A stretch of DNA of 64,000 bases from Acidobacteria bacterium RIFCSPLOWO2_12_FULL_66_21 (lineage in GTDB: Bacteria; Acidobacteriota; Vicinamibacteria; Vicinamibacterales; 2-12-FULL-66-21): positions 160,491-224,490 of the forward strand of contig MELC01000030.1 of the NCBI GenBank assembly GCA_001767455.1. The letters run 5' to 3'. Below are positions 48,111 to 57,568 of the stretch, in pieces. Every line of letters starts with the position of its first letter. Within the stretch, counting starts at the first letter, position 1. A program made the position numbers and the translations under genes. The notes below the pieces were generated by a model. That model saw only the letters and a program-made list of their open reading frames with translations, was not told the DNA's origin and searched no databases.

Positions 48111-50789
48111 TCAGTACGAGATCCGTCGTCCAGGAGGCCCGGAGGCCCTCGGTCCGACCCGGATGCGCGCGTCGGCGGCGACCGCGCCGTGCGGCAGCAC
48201 CATCACCGGATTCAGGTCCATTTCCTGGATCTCCGGACACGCGTCCACGAGCTGCGAGGCGGCGAGCAGCACGCCGCGGAACGCGGCTTCGTCGACGGGT
48301 GGCGCTCCCCGGTAGCCGCGCAGCAGCACGCGCCCCTTCATTTCATCGACCATCTCGACGGACTCCGCTTCGCTGAGGGGGCACATGCGGAACACGGTGT
48401 CCCCGACCAGCTCGACGAAGATCCCGCCCGTACCGGCCATCACGAGCGGGCCAAACGACGGATCGTTCATTCCGCCGACCACCATCTCGACCCCGCCGTT
48501 CACCATCTGCTGGACGAGCACGGCCTCCAGCCGATCGCCGAGCCTTCCGGAGAATTCCGCGTAGGCCTCGCGCACCGAGTCTTCGTCCGGCAGCGCCAGC
48601 TTCACGCCGCCCGCCTCTGTCTTGTGCACGAGCGTCGCGCCGACGGCCTTCAGCGCCACCGGGAATCCGATGTCCGCGGCGGCACGCGCCGCTTCGTCAG
48701 CCGTGCGGACCACGCGCGCCGCGGCCACGTCGATGCCGCAGCTCTTCAGCAGCGCCTGCGCGTCGTCGGCGCTCAGCCATCCGCCGAGGGTGGCCAGCCC
48801 GGCGCTGACGATGGCGCGCGCGCGATCGCGGTCGAAGCGCGGGAGCTGTACCGTGGCGCCAGACGGTTTTCGCCTCCATTCGCCATAGTGCGTCACGCGC
48901 GCCAGGGCGACGGCGGCGGACTCCGGGAACAGGTACGACGGCACGGATGACAGCGGCAGCGGCCCCTGCACGCCCATGAACGTCGCAAGCACCGGCTTGT
49001 GCGAGCCGTCGCCGATCGCCTCCTTGATCGATGCGGCGACGTCCTCTGCGAGGGTGGCGAGCGGAGGGATGAAAATCACGAGCAGGCTGTCGACGTTCGG
49101 ATCCGCCAGCACCAGCTCGATCGCGCGCCGGTATTGCCCGGGAGAGGCGGAGGCGATCATGTCGACCGGGTTCGCGACGCTGGCGGCGGGCGGCAGGAAC
49201 GATCGCAGCCCGGCGACGGTCTGCGGCGCCAGCGTCGGCAGCTCCAGGCCGTTCGCCTCGCAGGCGTCGGCCGCGAGGATCGCGGGACCGCCGGCGTTGG
49301 TGATGATCGCGACACGGCGTCCGTCGGGCACCGGCTGGTGCGCGAGCAGCGACGCCACGTCGAAGAGCTCCTCCAGCGTGTGGGTGCGGATGACGCCCGC
49401 CTGACGCAGGAGCGTGTCGACCAGCGCGTCGCTCGTCGCGCGCGCGCCGGTGTGGGATGAGGCCGCGCGCGCGCCCGCGGTGGAACGCCCCGCCTTCACC
49501 GCGACAATCGGTTTCCTGCGGCCGACCCGCCGCGCGATCTCGCCGAACTTCTTCGGGTTGCCGAAGCTCTCGAGGTACAGCAGGATCACGTCCGTACGGT
49601 CGTCCTCCGCCCAGTACTGGATCAGGTCGTTGCCCGAGACGTCCGCTTTGTTCCCGATCGACGCGAACGTCGAAATACCGAGGTTCAGCTTCTTGACGTA
49701 GTCGAGGATCGCGAGACCGAGCGCGCCGCTCTGCGTCGAGAAGGCCACCCGGCCGCGCGGCGGATACACGGGCGAGAACGTCGCGTTCAGTCGGAACGCC
49801 GGATCGGTGTTGATGATCCCCATGCAGTTGGGGCCGATCATCCTGATGCCCGCGGCCCGGATCTTCTCCACGAGCTCCGCTTCGAGCACGTGCCCCGAGC
49901 CGCCCGTTTCGCCGAAGCCCGCGCTGATGACGACGACCGCCTTCACCCCTTTGGCGATGCAGTCGTCGACGACGGCCGCGACGCGCGCGGCCGGGACGAC
50001 AATCACGGCGAGATCGACCGGTTCGGGGATCGCCGACACCGACGGGTACGCGCGCAGACCGTCGATCTCATCCACGTCCGGATGCACGGGGACGAGCGTG
50101 CCGGTGAACCCGGTCTCGCGGAGGTTCCGCAGCGTCTCCGATCCGATGCGCCCGCGCTCGCGGTTGGCGCCGACGACCGCGACCACCTTCGGCTCGAAGA
50201 ACGGGCGCATGGAGGCCGACGCGGCTTTCTGCGAACGCTCCGCCGATCGCTCCTCGAACTGTACCGTCGGCTCGAGCAGCAGCGAGACGTGAAACACGCC
50301 GTGGTCGAGCCGCTGCGTCACCTCGAACCCGGACTCGAGGAAGACCGTCATCATGCGGCGGTTGTCGCCAAGCACGTACGCGTCGAACGCGCGGAGCCCG
50401 CGCTCGCGCCCGATCTCGGCGAGACGCTCCAGCATCCGCGTGCCGATTCCGCGCCCCTGAAGCGCATCGGGAATCGAGAAGGCGACCTCGGCGCGGTCGA
50501 GCGCGTGCTCGCTCCAGTAGTAACCCGCGACGGCCGCCAGCGGCCCGCCGCATTCCCCCACAATCACAAACTGGCGGTCGTAGTCGATGTGCGACCACTC
50601 GGCGGCTTTCTCGGGGCTCAGCCGCTGCACGCTCATGAACCGGTAGTACAGACTCTCGTCGGACATCCGCTGGAAGAGGTCCAGCAGTTTCGAATCATCG
50701 TCGGGCCGGATTGGACGAAGGTGAAGGGTCGTGCCGTCGCGAAGGACGACGTCGGTGGCATATTCGGCGAAAAACGCGGACGAAGACAT
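48111..50789 (-). CDS. Pat-like fusion: GNAT acetyltransferase plus NDP-forming acyl-CoA synthetase
   Basis: An 892-residue protein. Residues about 15-170 form a GNAT domain (DALQGRGIGTRMLERLAE). Then come a CoA-binding domain (FFEPKVVAVVGANRERGRIG), a succinyl-CoA-synthetase-like domain (FSTQSGALG, SHTGA) and an ATP-grasp domain. Salmonella Pat has GNAT at the C-terminus; here it is N-terminal, a layout seen in many other bacteria. The likely role is lysine acylation control of enzymes such as acyl-CoA synthetases; the ATP-grasp half may still make acyl-CoA. ATG 50789 follows a GGGGGC site. Confidence 0.88.
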   Translation of the reverse strand: MSSSAFFAEYATDVVLRDGTTLHLRPIRPDDDSKLLDLFQRMSDESLYYRFMSVQRLSPEKAAEWSHIDYDRQFVIVGECGGPLAAVAGYYWSEHALDRAEVAFSIPDALQGRGIGTRMLERLAEIGRERGLRAFDAYVLGDNRRMMTVFLESGFEVTQRLDHGVFHVSLLLEPTVQFEERSAERSQKAASASMRPFFEPKVVAVVGANRERGRIGSETLRNLRETGFTGTLVPVHPDVDEIDGLRAYPSVSAIPEPVDLAVIVVPAARVAAVVDDCIAKGVKAVVVISAGFGETGGSGHVLEAELVEKIRAAGIRMIGPNCMGIINTDPAFRLNATFSPVYPPRGRVAFSTQSGALGLAILDYVKKLNLGISTFASIGNKADVSGNDLIQYWAEDDRTDVILLYLESFGNPKKFGEIARRVGRRKPIVAVKAGRSTAGARAASSHTGARATSDALVDTLLRQAGVIRTHTLEELFDVASLLAHQPVPDGRRVAIITNAGGPAILAADACEANGLELPTLAPQTVAGLRSFLPPAASVANPVDMIASASPGQYRRAIELVLADPNVDSLLVIFIPPLATLAEDVAASIKEAIGDGSHKPVLATFMGVQGPLPLSSVPSYLFPESAAVALARVTHYGEWRRKPSGATVQLPRFDRDRARAIVSAGLATLGGWLSADDAQALLKSCGIDVAAARVVRTADEAARAAADIGFPVALKAVGATLVHKTEAGGVKLALPDEDSVREAYAEFSGRLGDRLEAVLVQQMVNGGVEMVVGGMNDPSFGPLVMAGTGGIFVELVGDTVFRMCPLSEAESVEMVDEMKGRVLLRGYRGAPPVDEAAFRGVLLAASQLVDACPEIQEMDLNPVMVLPHGAVAADARIRVGPRASGPPGRRISY

Positions 50790-50800
50790 GCCCCCGAGGG

Positions 50801-50816
50801 AGCACGGACCGGGCCA
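50801..50816 (-). promoter_or_regulatory. Weak sigma-54-like promoter of the Pat-like gene
   Basis: TGGCCCGGTCCGTGCT keeps GG-N10-GC only. It would put the start within two bases of ATG 50789, so either the message is leaderless or the match is chance. Confidence 0.3.
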
Positions 50817-50840
50817 CCGTTCGCTGTCCCGATTTGCAGG

Positions 50841-50871
50841 GGATTGCCGCGACTCCCGCGACGATTGCCGG
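50841..50871 (-). promoter_or_regulatory. Two CGGCAATC elements between divergent promoters
   Basis: GCGGCAATCC (50841-50850) and CCGGCAATC (50863-50871), both on the - strand, match the core of TGCCGGNAATCC. They lie between the sigma-54 boxes at 50801 and 50953. Confidence 0.4.
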
Positions 50872-50952
50872 TTTTTCGGCACTGCTGACGCGTGGTCGGC
50901 GAATATGAATGCCTGACCCCAGCGCGAATTCTCCGGCTGGGGACAGGGCCTA

Positions 50953-50968
50953 TGGCATCGCACTTGCG
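50953..50968 (+). promoter_or_regulatory. Sigma-54 promoter upstream of the dehydrogenase gene
   Basis: TGGCATCGCACTTGCG keeps GG-N10-GC with perfect -12. The start near 50979 leaves a 175-base leader that includes the repeat array at 51020-51142. Confidence 0.68.
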
Positions 50969-51019
50969 ACACCTGCCGCCGCGCGAGCCGAACCTCATGG
51001 CTGGCGCCAAACAAAATCG

Positions 51020-51142
51020 GTGAATTGGTGAATTATCACAGGGGCGGTTCGCAGCATCCGGATGGCTGGAGCAAGTTCCGGAGGCCTGTAAGCAGCTGGG
51101 AAACAATTCACTAATTCACTAATTCACCAATTCACCAATTCG
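51020..51142. repeat. Octamer repeat array, two facing arms, in a 5' leader
   Basis: GTGAATTG (about 51020-51038) faces AATTCACT/AATTCACC units (51104-51142) with an 8-base period. Unlike most arrays here it lies upstream of a gene, between a sigma-54 promoter and ATG 51155, so a hairpin could gate expression. Confidence 0.8.
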
Positions 51143-51154
51143 TCGGGGGGCCTG

Positions 51155-52108
51155 ATGAGTCTCATGAAAGCCGTGGTGTTCCGCGGTCCGAACCGAATCG
51201 CGCTGCAGGAGCGACCGAAGCCGTCGCCGCGCGCGCGCGAAGCGGTGATCAAGATCACGATGACCACCATCTCGGACGGCGATGTCCGCGTCATCAAAGG
51301 GGAGCAAGAGGTACAGCCCGGCGCGATTCTCGGCCGCGCGGCGGTCGGCGTGATTGACGCGCTCGGCGACGGGCTCCATGGCGAGTACGCGATCGGCGAT
51401 CGCGTACTCGTCGCCAACATGATTGACGGCGCCTGGGCCGAGTATCTGTGCGTGCCGGATGCACGCGTCAACCTGGCGCCGGTTGCGCGTGAGCTCACCG
51501 ACGAGGACGTGCTGCTCGTCAGCGACGCCTTTTCCGCCGGCATCGCCGCTGCGGAGAACGGCGACGTGCGGACCGGCGACAGCGTCGCGGTCTTCGGGCA
51601 GGGTCCGGCTGGACTGTGCGCGACGCTCGGCGCGAAGCTCCGCGGCGCCGGGTTGATCGTCGCCGTCGACGACCGTGACGATCGCCTCGAGCTGGCGCTG
51701 CGGCTCGGCGCCAACGTGGCGGTGAACGTCCGCACGGAAGATGCGGTGGCCGTCACCGCGTCCCTCGCGGGCGGCCACGGCGTCGATGTCGCCATCGAAA
51801 CCGTCGGAGAGCCCGACTCAGTGCGCCGCGCGCACAGTTCCGTCCGCGCGGGCGGTACCGTGTCTTCGATCGGCGCGACGAACCGCCCCGGAGGGAAGGA
51901 GCGGATGCAGCGGTTGATGTCGCTCATCTCGCATCACCGGGTGGATCTCTGCACGCTCGTGACGCACCACTTCGCGCTCGATGATATCCAACAGGCGTAC
52001 GAGCTCTTCGCCGCCGGGCGCGACGGCGTGATCGCCGTCGCGATGACGCCCGATCTCGAGGTTTCACGAAGGCGGTACGCGGACCTGGTGACGGACACAG
52101 AATGTTGA
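51155..52108 (+). CDS. Zinc-type dehydrogenase homolog lacking zinc ligands
   Basis: A 317-residue medium-chain dehydrogenase with GroES-like N-terminus and NAD(P)-binding fold (AVFGQGPAGLCATLGAKLRGAG). Compared with secondary alcohol dehydrogenases the catalytic Cys is in TISDGD instead of SPCTSD, and GHE reads GRA; only the third ligand Asp (VSDAFSAG) remains. It is also about 35 residues shorter. It likely works without zinc or has changed function. A sigma-54 promoter lies 190 bases upstream. ATG 51155 is used; a second ATG three codons on is possible. Confidence 0.82.
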   Translation: MSLMKAVVFRGPNRIALQERPKPSPRAREAVIKITMTTISDGDVRVIKGEQEVQPGAILGRAAVGVIDALGDGLHGEYAIGDRVLVANMIDGAWAEYLCVPDARVNLAPVARELTDEDVLLVSDAFSAGIAAAENGDVRTGDSVAVFGQGPAGLCATLGAKLRGAGLIVAVDDRDDRLELALRLGANVAVNVRTEDAVAVTASLAGGHGVDVAIETVGEPDSVRRAHSSVRAGGTVSSIGATNRPGGKERMQRLMSLISHHRVDLCTLVTHHFALDDIQQAYELFAAGRDGVIAVAMTPDLEVSRRRYADLVTDTEC

Positions 52109-52113
52109 AATGA

Positions 52114-53142
52114 CTACATTTCCAACTTCTTCTTGACCTCCAGCAGGTTCTTCCCCAGCCCCTCGCGGCCGCGGCGGGAGGCGATCGAGCGGATGACGCC
52201 GGCGAGCGGACCGTGCAGCCCCTCCACGCGGGTGCGATTCAAATAGGTCACGTACCCGTCGGTCGTCCCCGGCACCGGGATGAACAGCGACATGCCCAGC
52301 GAGGCGTCGAAGTAGTGGCTCGTGTACACCTGCTTCGAGGCGAACGCGACCACGCCGTCCTCGCGCCGCAGGATCGCGGAGTGCGTGACGTTGACGACCG
52401 GCTTCAGGCCGAACTTCTCGCGCGACCAGTAGAGGAAGCCCTCAATCCCCGCGTCGTCCACGGTCGGGAAGCCGTCCAGGTAGGCCGCCAGCCTGGGCTG
52501 GAACTCCGCCTGGAACGGCGACTGGCGGAGCAGCCCGTGGAACGCGGCCGCGCGCATCAGCGCGGTCGATGGCCGATCGCGGTAGTCGGCCAGGGCCGAG
52601 ATGCCCTGCGTCCAGTAGGTGCGCGCCTCGTCGGCGAGGAACGCGCGCATGACGGCGTCGGCGGCCCCCGCCGCGCCGGCCGAGTTCCATGCGACTTCCG
52701 TTCTGAACCTGTCAATCGCCGCCGCTGGCAGCCGCAGCGCGCAGGAGCCGATTCGGCAGGCGCGCAACGCGGCCCGATCTTCGTCGTCGAGCGTGAGCGC
52801 CTCGACATCGGCGACGACCGGCGCCGGTGAGAACCGGCCGATCTGGAGGACGTACTCCCCCGCCTTGAACCGCTCGATGTCGCGCACGCGTGTGATGTAT
52901 GTGTCGCTCGTGCAGCGCACGCGGATCGCGCCGATCGTGGATACTTCGCGCCCATCCCGCGACTCCAGCGTGCGCGTCACGGCCTCGCCGCGATCGAGCC
53001 GTTTCAGCTCGGCGTCCGACGCGCGGATGTAGGCACGCATGAATGTGGGGACCGCGGCTGTGTCGCCGGATCCGGCCGGCCGTGGCGCGCAGAGGGAGAA
53101 GCCGAGGGCGACGAGCGCACTGAGCGGCCAGAATCGCCGCAT
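52114..53142 (-). CDS. Secreted protein of unknown function
   Basis: A 342-residue protein with a signal peptide (about residues 1-26). The middle and C-terminal parts are mixed alpha/beta without motifs I recognise; segments such as YTSHYFDASLGMSLFIPVPG and GVIRSIASRRGREGLGKNLLEVKKKLE suggest a lipid- or polyketide-handling fold, but this is only a guess. It starts four bases after the HTH-sensor gene and should be co-transcribed with it. Confidence 0.6.
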   Translation of the reverse strand: MRRFWPLSALVALGFSLCAPRPAGSGDTAAVPTFMRAYIRASDAELKRLDRGEAVTRTLESRDGREVSTIGAIRVRCTSDTYITRVRDIERFKAGEYVLQIGRFSPAPVVADVEALTLDDEDRAALRACRIGSCALRLPAAAIDRFRTEVAWNSAGAAGAADAVMRAFLADEARTYWTQGISALADYRDRPSTALMRAAAFHGLLRQSPFQAEFQPRLAAYLDGFPTVDDAGIEGFLYWSREKFGLKPVVNVTHSAILRREDGVVAFASKQVYTSHYFDASLGMSLFIPVPGTTDGYVTYLNRTRVEGLHGPLAGVIRSIASRRGREGLGKNLLEVKKKLEM

Positions 53143-53146
53143 GACA

Positions 53147-54457
53147 TCACCAGCTCTTGACGATCTGCGCATGCCAGCCGGTCGCCGGGTCGAACCAGCG
53201 CACCGGCAGGCCCTCCCGTTCCGGGCATCGCTCGACCGGATGGTCGATCCGACCCTCGGACGTGAGGCGTTTGTGCCAGTCCCAGTAGGTGTCGCTGACT
53301 TGGGCCCGCACCGGCTCCCACGTCGAGGAGAATTCGTAGATCGCGTCGGCGGACTGGATTTCTGCCTCCGCTTGAACGAGGTGAACGCTCATGCCACCGC
53401 CGGGCAGCATGGCAACGTCCGGCCTGATCAGCCGGTTTCTCAGCGCCGCGTTGACTTCGAGCCGCGGCATGACGAAATACCGCCTGGGCCCGCCGCTGCC
53501 GCACGTCGTGCATTGGAAACGGGAGCCCGGCTCCTCGGGTGAGGACCCCGTGATGCTCGATGAATCGAACACGGCCAGCGCGTAGGCGTCGCTTGCGTTT
53601 GTCACACCGCCGGTCACAACGGTCTTTCCGTCCACCGACGCGTTGACCGCCAGCAGCCATCCCGAGTTGACGAACCGGCTGACCTGCCGGCCTCGCGTAT
53701 CCAGGATGGTGAGCAGCGACGGCCACCACGTGTGGTGATGCTGTATCCACGCGATCCGCGTCTCGCCGTTCACCTGGAAGGGCACCATTTCGACTGTGTT
53801 CCAGGGAGGCGCATACGCGCCGGACGCGAAGCCGATGGTGTCGGACGGCTGGCGGGTCCAGAGCCTGCGTCCGTCGCTCGAAAACCCGTACAGCGTTTCC
53901 GACGGATGTCCCTGCGGGTCTTCGTGATGCTGGACGGCGACAACGACGTCACGGGTGCCGTCGCCGTCGAGATGCGTCAGGACGTCCCAGCCCCTCCTCA
54001 GTTGCTGGTCGGTGACCGCTTCGTCGAAGTGCTGCCGCCACTTGACGTGGCCGCGTGAGTCGAGCGCGCTCAGCTCGCCCTCGTTGAACGCCAGGCGGGT
54101 GATGTCGGATTTCGCGGTGACGTAGGTGACGGCGATGATGCCGGTCAACAGGAGAACGAAAACCACGGCGACGACGGCCACGGTCGTCCGCCGCGACGCC
54201 GGAGTCGCGGCGTCGGGCATGGACGGCGGGGCAGGCGAAGATTCAGCGATCTCTCCGTTCGCTTCGGCGGGCGCCGACAGCAGCCACCGATCGAGCTCCC
54301 CCGTGTAGGCAAAGACGGACCGGCCGCGGCCGCCGGGCACACGTCGAATCGGCAGACCGCGTTCCTTCTCCCACCGTTCCAGGGTGCGGACGTTCCGGTC
54401 CAGATATTCGGATATTTCCTTCCACGAGTTCAACCGCTCGCCGAGCCCGTCACCCAT
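53147..54457 (-). CDS. HTH regulator with membrane helix and beta-propeller-like sensor
   Basis: A 436-residue protein. The N-terminus is a MerR-like winged HTH ([29 protein letters not shown]) used in many Acidobacteriota membrane regulators. One helix (about 118-140) follows, then a periplasmic repeat domain with FG-GAP-like motifs ([14 protein letters not shown]). It should bind DNA from the membrane in CadC style. The ligand is unknown. ATG 54457 is chosen; the longer frame upstream lacks a binding site. The divergent neighbour is the YVTN/collagen-like gene, a likely target. Confidence 0.8.
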   Translation of the reverse strand: MGDGLGERLNSWKEISEYLDRNVRTLERWEKERGLPIRRVPGGRGRSVFAYTGELDRWLLSAPAEANGEIAESSPAPPSMPDAATPASRRTTVAVVAVVFVLLLTGIIAVTYVTAKSDITRLAFNEGELSALDSRGHVKWRQHFDEAVTDQQLRRGWDVLTHLDGDGTRDVVVAVQHHEDPQGHPSETLYGFSSDGRRLWTRQPSDTIGFASGAYAPPWNTVEMVPFQVNGETRIAWIQHHHTWWPSLLTILDTRGRQVSRFVNSGWLLAVNASVDGKTVVTGGVTNASDAYALAVFDSSSITGSSPEEPGSRFQCTTCGSGGPRRYFVMPRLEVNAALRNRLIRPDVAMLPGGGMSVHLVQAEAEIQSADAIYEFSSTWEPVRAQVSDTYWDWHKRLTSEGRIDHPVERCPEREGLPVRWFDPATGWHAQIVKSW

Positions 54458-54582
54458 GGGGTCGTTTCTCCGGCCGATCGCAAAAAGCCGCGAAATGTCG
54501 GTGATTGTCGATTGCGAGTGTACGACGGCCACCGCATCCTCGCAACCGTTGAAACCCACCGGTTGTTTCGGACGCGGCGGGC

Positions 54583-54598
54583 GGGGCGACCGATTGCT
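54583..54598 (+). promoter_or_regulatory. Very weak sigma-54-like box before the YVTN/collagen-like gene
   Basis: GGGGCGACCGATTGCT keeps GG-N10-GC and TTGCT but not GGCAC. Position (29 bases from the -12 C to ATG) equals that of better promoters here; sequence support is poor. Confidence 0.2.
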
Positions 54599-54625
54599 CC
54601 GCCCGCGGCAGCGACGGAGGAATCC

Positions 54626-56311
54626 ATGACACAGCAGGTCTCAGGGAAGGGGTCCAGGATGAATCGCGCCAGATACCGCGCCGCCCACATCACGGCGTGT
54701 GCGCTCCTGGTCGGGTTGATTGGCGTGGGGGTGGCGCCAGCCAGCGCGCAGGTCACAGCCATCCCGATGTCGGGAAACCCGAACGGCGTCGCCGTCAATC
54801 CGCTCACGAATCGGGCATACGTCACCTGCGGGAACGGCGCGAACGTCACGGTGGTCGACACCGTGAGCCACACCGTGGTTGCCGTGATTCCCGTCAACGC
54901 CGCCCCCGTCGGCGTGGCCGTCGCGACCGGCACTAATACCGTCTACGTGTCGCATAACTCGCCAGGTGGCGGTGTCACGGTCATTGACGGCCTCACCAAT
55001 TCCGTCGCGACCTGGATTGGCACGGGCGGCTCGTACGAGTCCGATCTGGCGTTGAACACGGCGACAAACAGGTTGTATGTGCCCAACGAGGGCAGTCAGA
55101 CGGTCAGTGTCATCGACACGGCGACGAACACGGTCGTCAAGACGATTACCGGCCCGTTCAACCATCCGTCCTTTGCGGCGGTGAATCCGAACACGGGCAG
55201 AATCTACGTGACCAACTACTACAGCGCGAGCGTGACCGTCATCGACGGCGCGTCCAACACCGTGCTCCATACGGTCGGCGTCGGCGCCGGGCCTCGTGGC
55301 GTGGCCGTCAACCCGACGACGAACCGGATCTACGTGGCCAACTACGACGCCGGCTCCACGAGCGTGCTGGACGGCGCGACCGATACGGTCGTCAAGACAG
55401 TGACTTCGCCGTCAGGTGGTGGCCTTTGGGAGCTCGCCGTGGACGAGATCGCAAACAGGGTGTACGAGACGAGCGTCAAAGCGACTGCGGTCACCGTCTT
55501 CGACACCATCAGCGACACCATCGTCCGAACGATTGATGTCGGAATCCCCGTGATCTACGTGAACTTCGGCGTCGCGGTGGACCCGATGACGCACAAGGTG
55601 TACGTGACCAGCAGCAGCGCCAACACGCTGTCCATCTTCGACGGCGATGCAGCGGTCTTGTCGGCGAACGCCGGCGACGACGCGTCGCTGGTTTCGGACC
55701 TGTACGGGTTCGCCGCGTTCAACCGGACGGGTTCGACCAGCGGGGGGATCGGGCCGTACACGTACGAGTGGCAGGACAACGGTGTCCCGATCGCTTCGAC
55801 CCAGACGCTGAACGTCAGCCTGAGCGTTGGGTACCACGCCTTGACCTTCACGGTGACCGATTCGCAGATGCATACCGCATCCGACACCGCACAGATCAGC
55901 GTCGCGCTGCCGACGATCGCCGGACCACCGGGGCCAAAGGGCGACAAGGGGGACCAGGGCATTCAGGGGATTCAGGGCATCCAAGGCCTGCAAGGCGACA
56001 AGGGAGACAAGGGGGATCAGGGCGTCCAGGGACCCACGGGGGATAAGGGAGACAAAGGCGACCAGGGGATCCAAGGCATCCAGGGTCTGCAAGGCGACAA
56101 GGGAGACACCGGCGCCACGGGCGCGACGGGTGCACAGGGGCCGATCGGGCCGCAGGGTCCGCCGCCGCCGTGGCCCGTCGGCACCGTGCTGTTGCTGACG
56201 CCGGGATCGACGGCGCCGGCCGGCTTCGTCCGGGTTGGCAGCTACACGCAACCGGTTCGCGGTGCGGGACCCGCGACAGTCATGACGATCGAAGTGTGGC
56301 GTAGGCAGTAG
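54626..56311 (+). CDS. Secreted YVTN beta-propeller protein with collagen-like tail
   Basis: A 561-residue protein with signal peptide (to about residue 42). Six or seven YVTN-type repeats follow ([27 protein letters not shown]). A PKD/Ig-like segment comes next (about 340-425, [14 protein letters not shown]). Residues 433-513 are 27 uninterrupted Gly-X-Y triplets rich in GDK, GDQ and GIQ, expected to form a triple helix. A short C-terminal domain closes it. It is probably a trimeric surface or extracellular protein. ATG 54626 is five bases after GGAGG. Confidence 0.88.
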   Translation: MTQQVSGKGSRMNRARYRAAHITACALLVGLIGVGVAPASAQVTAIPMSGNPNGVAVNPLTNRAYVTCGNGANVTVVDTVSHTVVAVIPVNAAPVGVAVATGTNTVYVSHNSPGGGVTVIDGLTNSVATWIGTGGSYESDLALNTATNRLYVPNEGSQTVSVIDTATNTVVKTITGPFNHPSFAAVNPNTGRIYVTNYYSASVTVIDGASNTVLHTVGVGAGPRGVAVNPTTNRIYVANYDAGSTSVLDGATDTVVKTVTSPSGGGLWELAVDEIANRVYETSVKATAVTVFDTISDTIVRTIDVGIPVIYVNFGVAVDPMTHKVYVTSSSANTLSIFDGDAAVLSANAGDDASLVSDLYGFAAFNRTGSTSGGIGPYTYEWQDNGVPIASTQTLNVSLSVGYHALTFTVTDSQMHTASDTAQISVALPTIAGPPGPKGDKGDQGIQGIQGIQGLQGDKGDKGDQGVQGPTGDKGDKGDQGIQGIQGLQGDKGDTGATGATGAQGPIGPQGPPPPWPVGTVLLLTPGSTAPAGFVRVGSYTQPVRGAGPATVMTIEVWRRQ

Positions 56312-56320
56312 GCGGGTGGG

Positions 56321-56369
56321 AAGGTGGAGTGCCGGCGCGCGCAGCGTGAAGGCACTCCGCCTTCTTTTC
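56321..56369 (+). terminator. Intrinsic terminator of the YVTN/collagen-like gene
   Basis: A 13-base-pair stem pairs AAGGTGGAGTGCC (56321-56333) with GGCACTCCGCCTT (56351-56363), one G-T pair included, followed by CTTTTCG. It starts 10 bases after the stop. Confidence 0.7.
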
Positions 56370-56503
56370 GTACTTCGTTTCTACGTTCCACTCTCGTATT
56401 CATTTTGGCGGGTCGCGCGACCGGGCCACATCAGGGCCGCCGCGCCTCGGCCGGACGCGCGGAAAACGCGCACCTCCGGCGCGTGCCTGACGGTGCCGCT
56501 TCC

Positions 56504-56570
56504 GCCTCCGCCAAGGCTACGGCGAGACCACGCCGTAGCTCAGAGTCAATCACGCTGAGCGAAGGCGGGC
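56504..56570. repeat. Degenerate palindromic repeat
   Basis: An inner hairpin GCTACGGCG/CGCCGTAGC and outer GCCTCCGCC/GGCGGGC words give a nested palindrome. No gene is seen in 56312-56686; the rest of the gap is unremarkable GC-rich DNA. Confidence 0.45.
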
Positions 56571-56686
56571 CGGCTGGGGTGATTCGAAGGCCGGTAAAGA
56601 ATCGCTTGGCCAACGCGGTCATCCGAACACCAGGGGCGAAAGGGCGCCTTCGTGCAATACGAGCCGTCGGCGCGTGCGCCTCACGC

Positions 56687-57436
56687 CTACATTCCCAATG
56701 CCGCGGTGATCCAGAGCATCACGACGAGTCCGAGCATGAAGGCCCAGGCGGTCTGCTCGCGCGAACAGCGCTCGAGGCTTTCGGGGAGCAGCTCGAAGGC
56801 GACGAGGAAGATCATCGCGCCGCCGGCGAATCCCAGGCCGAGGGGCAGCAGCGGCTTGAAGACCGAGACGAGCAGGAACGAGGGCACGGCCGCGATCGGC
56901 TGCGGCAAGCTCGTGAGGATCGCATAGGCGGCGCATTTCGGGACCGAGATGCCGCGGGCGCGCAGCGGCAGCGAGACAGCCACGCCTTCGGGGATGTTGT
57001 GAATGGCGATGGCGGTGGCGAGCAGGAGTCCGAAGCCCAGCTCGCCGCTCGCGTACCCAACCCCGACGGCCACGCCTTCGGGAATGCTATGGATGAACAT
57101 CGCGGCGAGCACGAGGACGCCTTGCCGCGACTCGGCGGCGCTGAGCGCGCCCAGTCTCCACTCGAAGCGGTGGACGAGGCGGGCCGTCACGGAAAAGAAC
57201 GCGGCGCCGGCCAGCAGCCCGCCGAGCACTTGCCACAGCGCGCCGTCGTGCATCCCTTGATCGGTCAACGCGAAGACAGACGCGGACAGCATCATGCCGG
57301 CTGCGGCGGAGGTCATCATGCCCTGCCACGCGGCCGAGGGTTGACGCACGAAGGCGAATGGCAGCGCGCCGAGACCGGTCGCCAGGTCGGTCGCCAGCGC
57401 CACCCAGAAGACGCGCCAGACCGTCGCGTCGGTCAT
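56687..57436 (-). CDS. ZIP-family divalent metal transporter
   Basis: A 249-residue protein with about eight helices and the two ZIP metal-site motifs HSIPEG (about residue 117) and HNIPEG (about 146). ZIP proteins bring zinc or iron into the cytoplasm. ATG 57436 is chosen; a 16-residue longer form is possible. It lies downstream of glnN on the same strand, 132 bases away, with no clear shared control. Confidence 0.88.
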   Translation of the reverse strand: MTDATVWRVFWVALATDLATGLGALPFAFVRQPSAAWQGMMTSAAAGMMLSASVFALTDQGMHDGALWQVLGGLLAGAAFFSVTARLVHRFEWRLGALSAAESRQGVLVLAAMFIHSIPEGVAVGVGYASGELGFGLLLATAIAIHNIPEGVAVSLPLRARGISVPKCAAYAILTSLPQPIAAVPSFLLVSVFKPLLPLGLGFAGGAMIFLVAFELLPESLERCSREQTAWAFMLGLVVMLWITAALGM

Positions 57437-57568
57437 GGGCCTGAGGCGCAGCAACCGGTATTCCGCGCGGGAATTGCGCCTCAAACCGCGGATCGGCCGG
57501 ACCTCGGCCGGACCCGCTGTCGGGATCCCGCCGTCCGGGGACCCCTTTCACCGACGTCGTCCCCGTTC

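Noticed and set aside
54583-54598. Sigma-54 control of the YVTN/collagen-like gene
   Set aside because: The -24 box lacks GGCAC; listed as a very weak feature and not counted in the regulon argument.
56400-56660. A tRNA or other structured RNA gene in the gap after the collagen-like gene
   Set aside because: The palindromes do not form a cloverleaf and no CCA end or anticodon arm can be placed; it reads better as a degenerate repeat.
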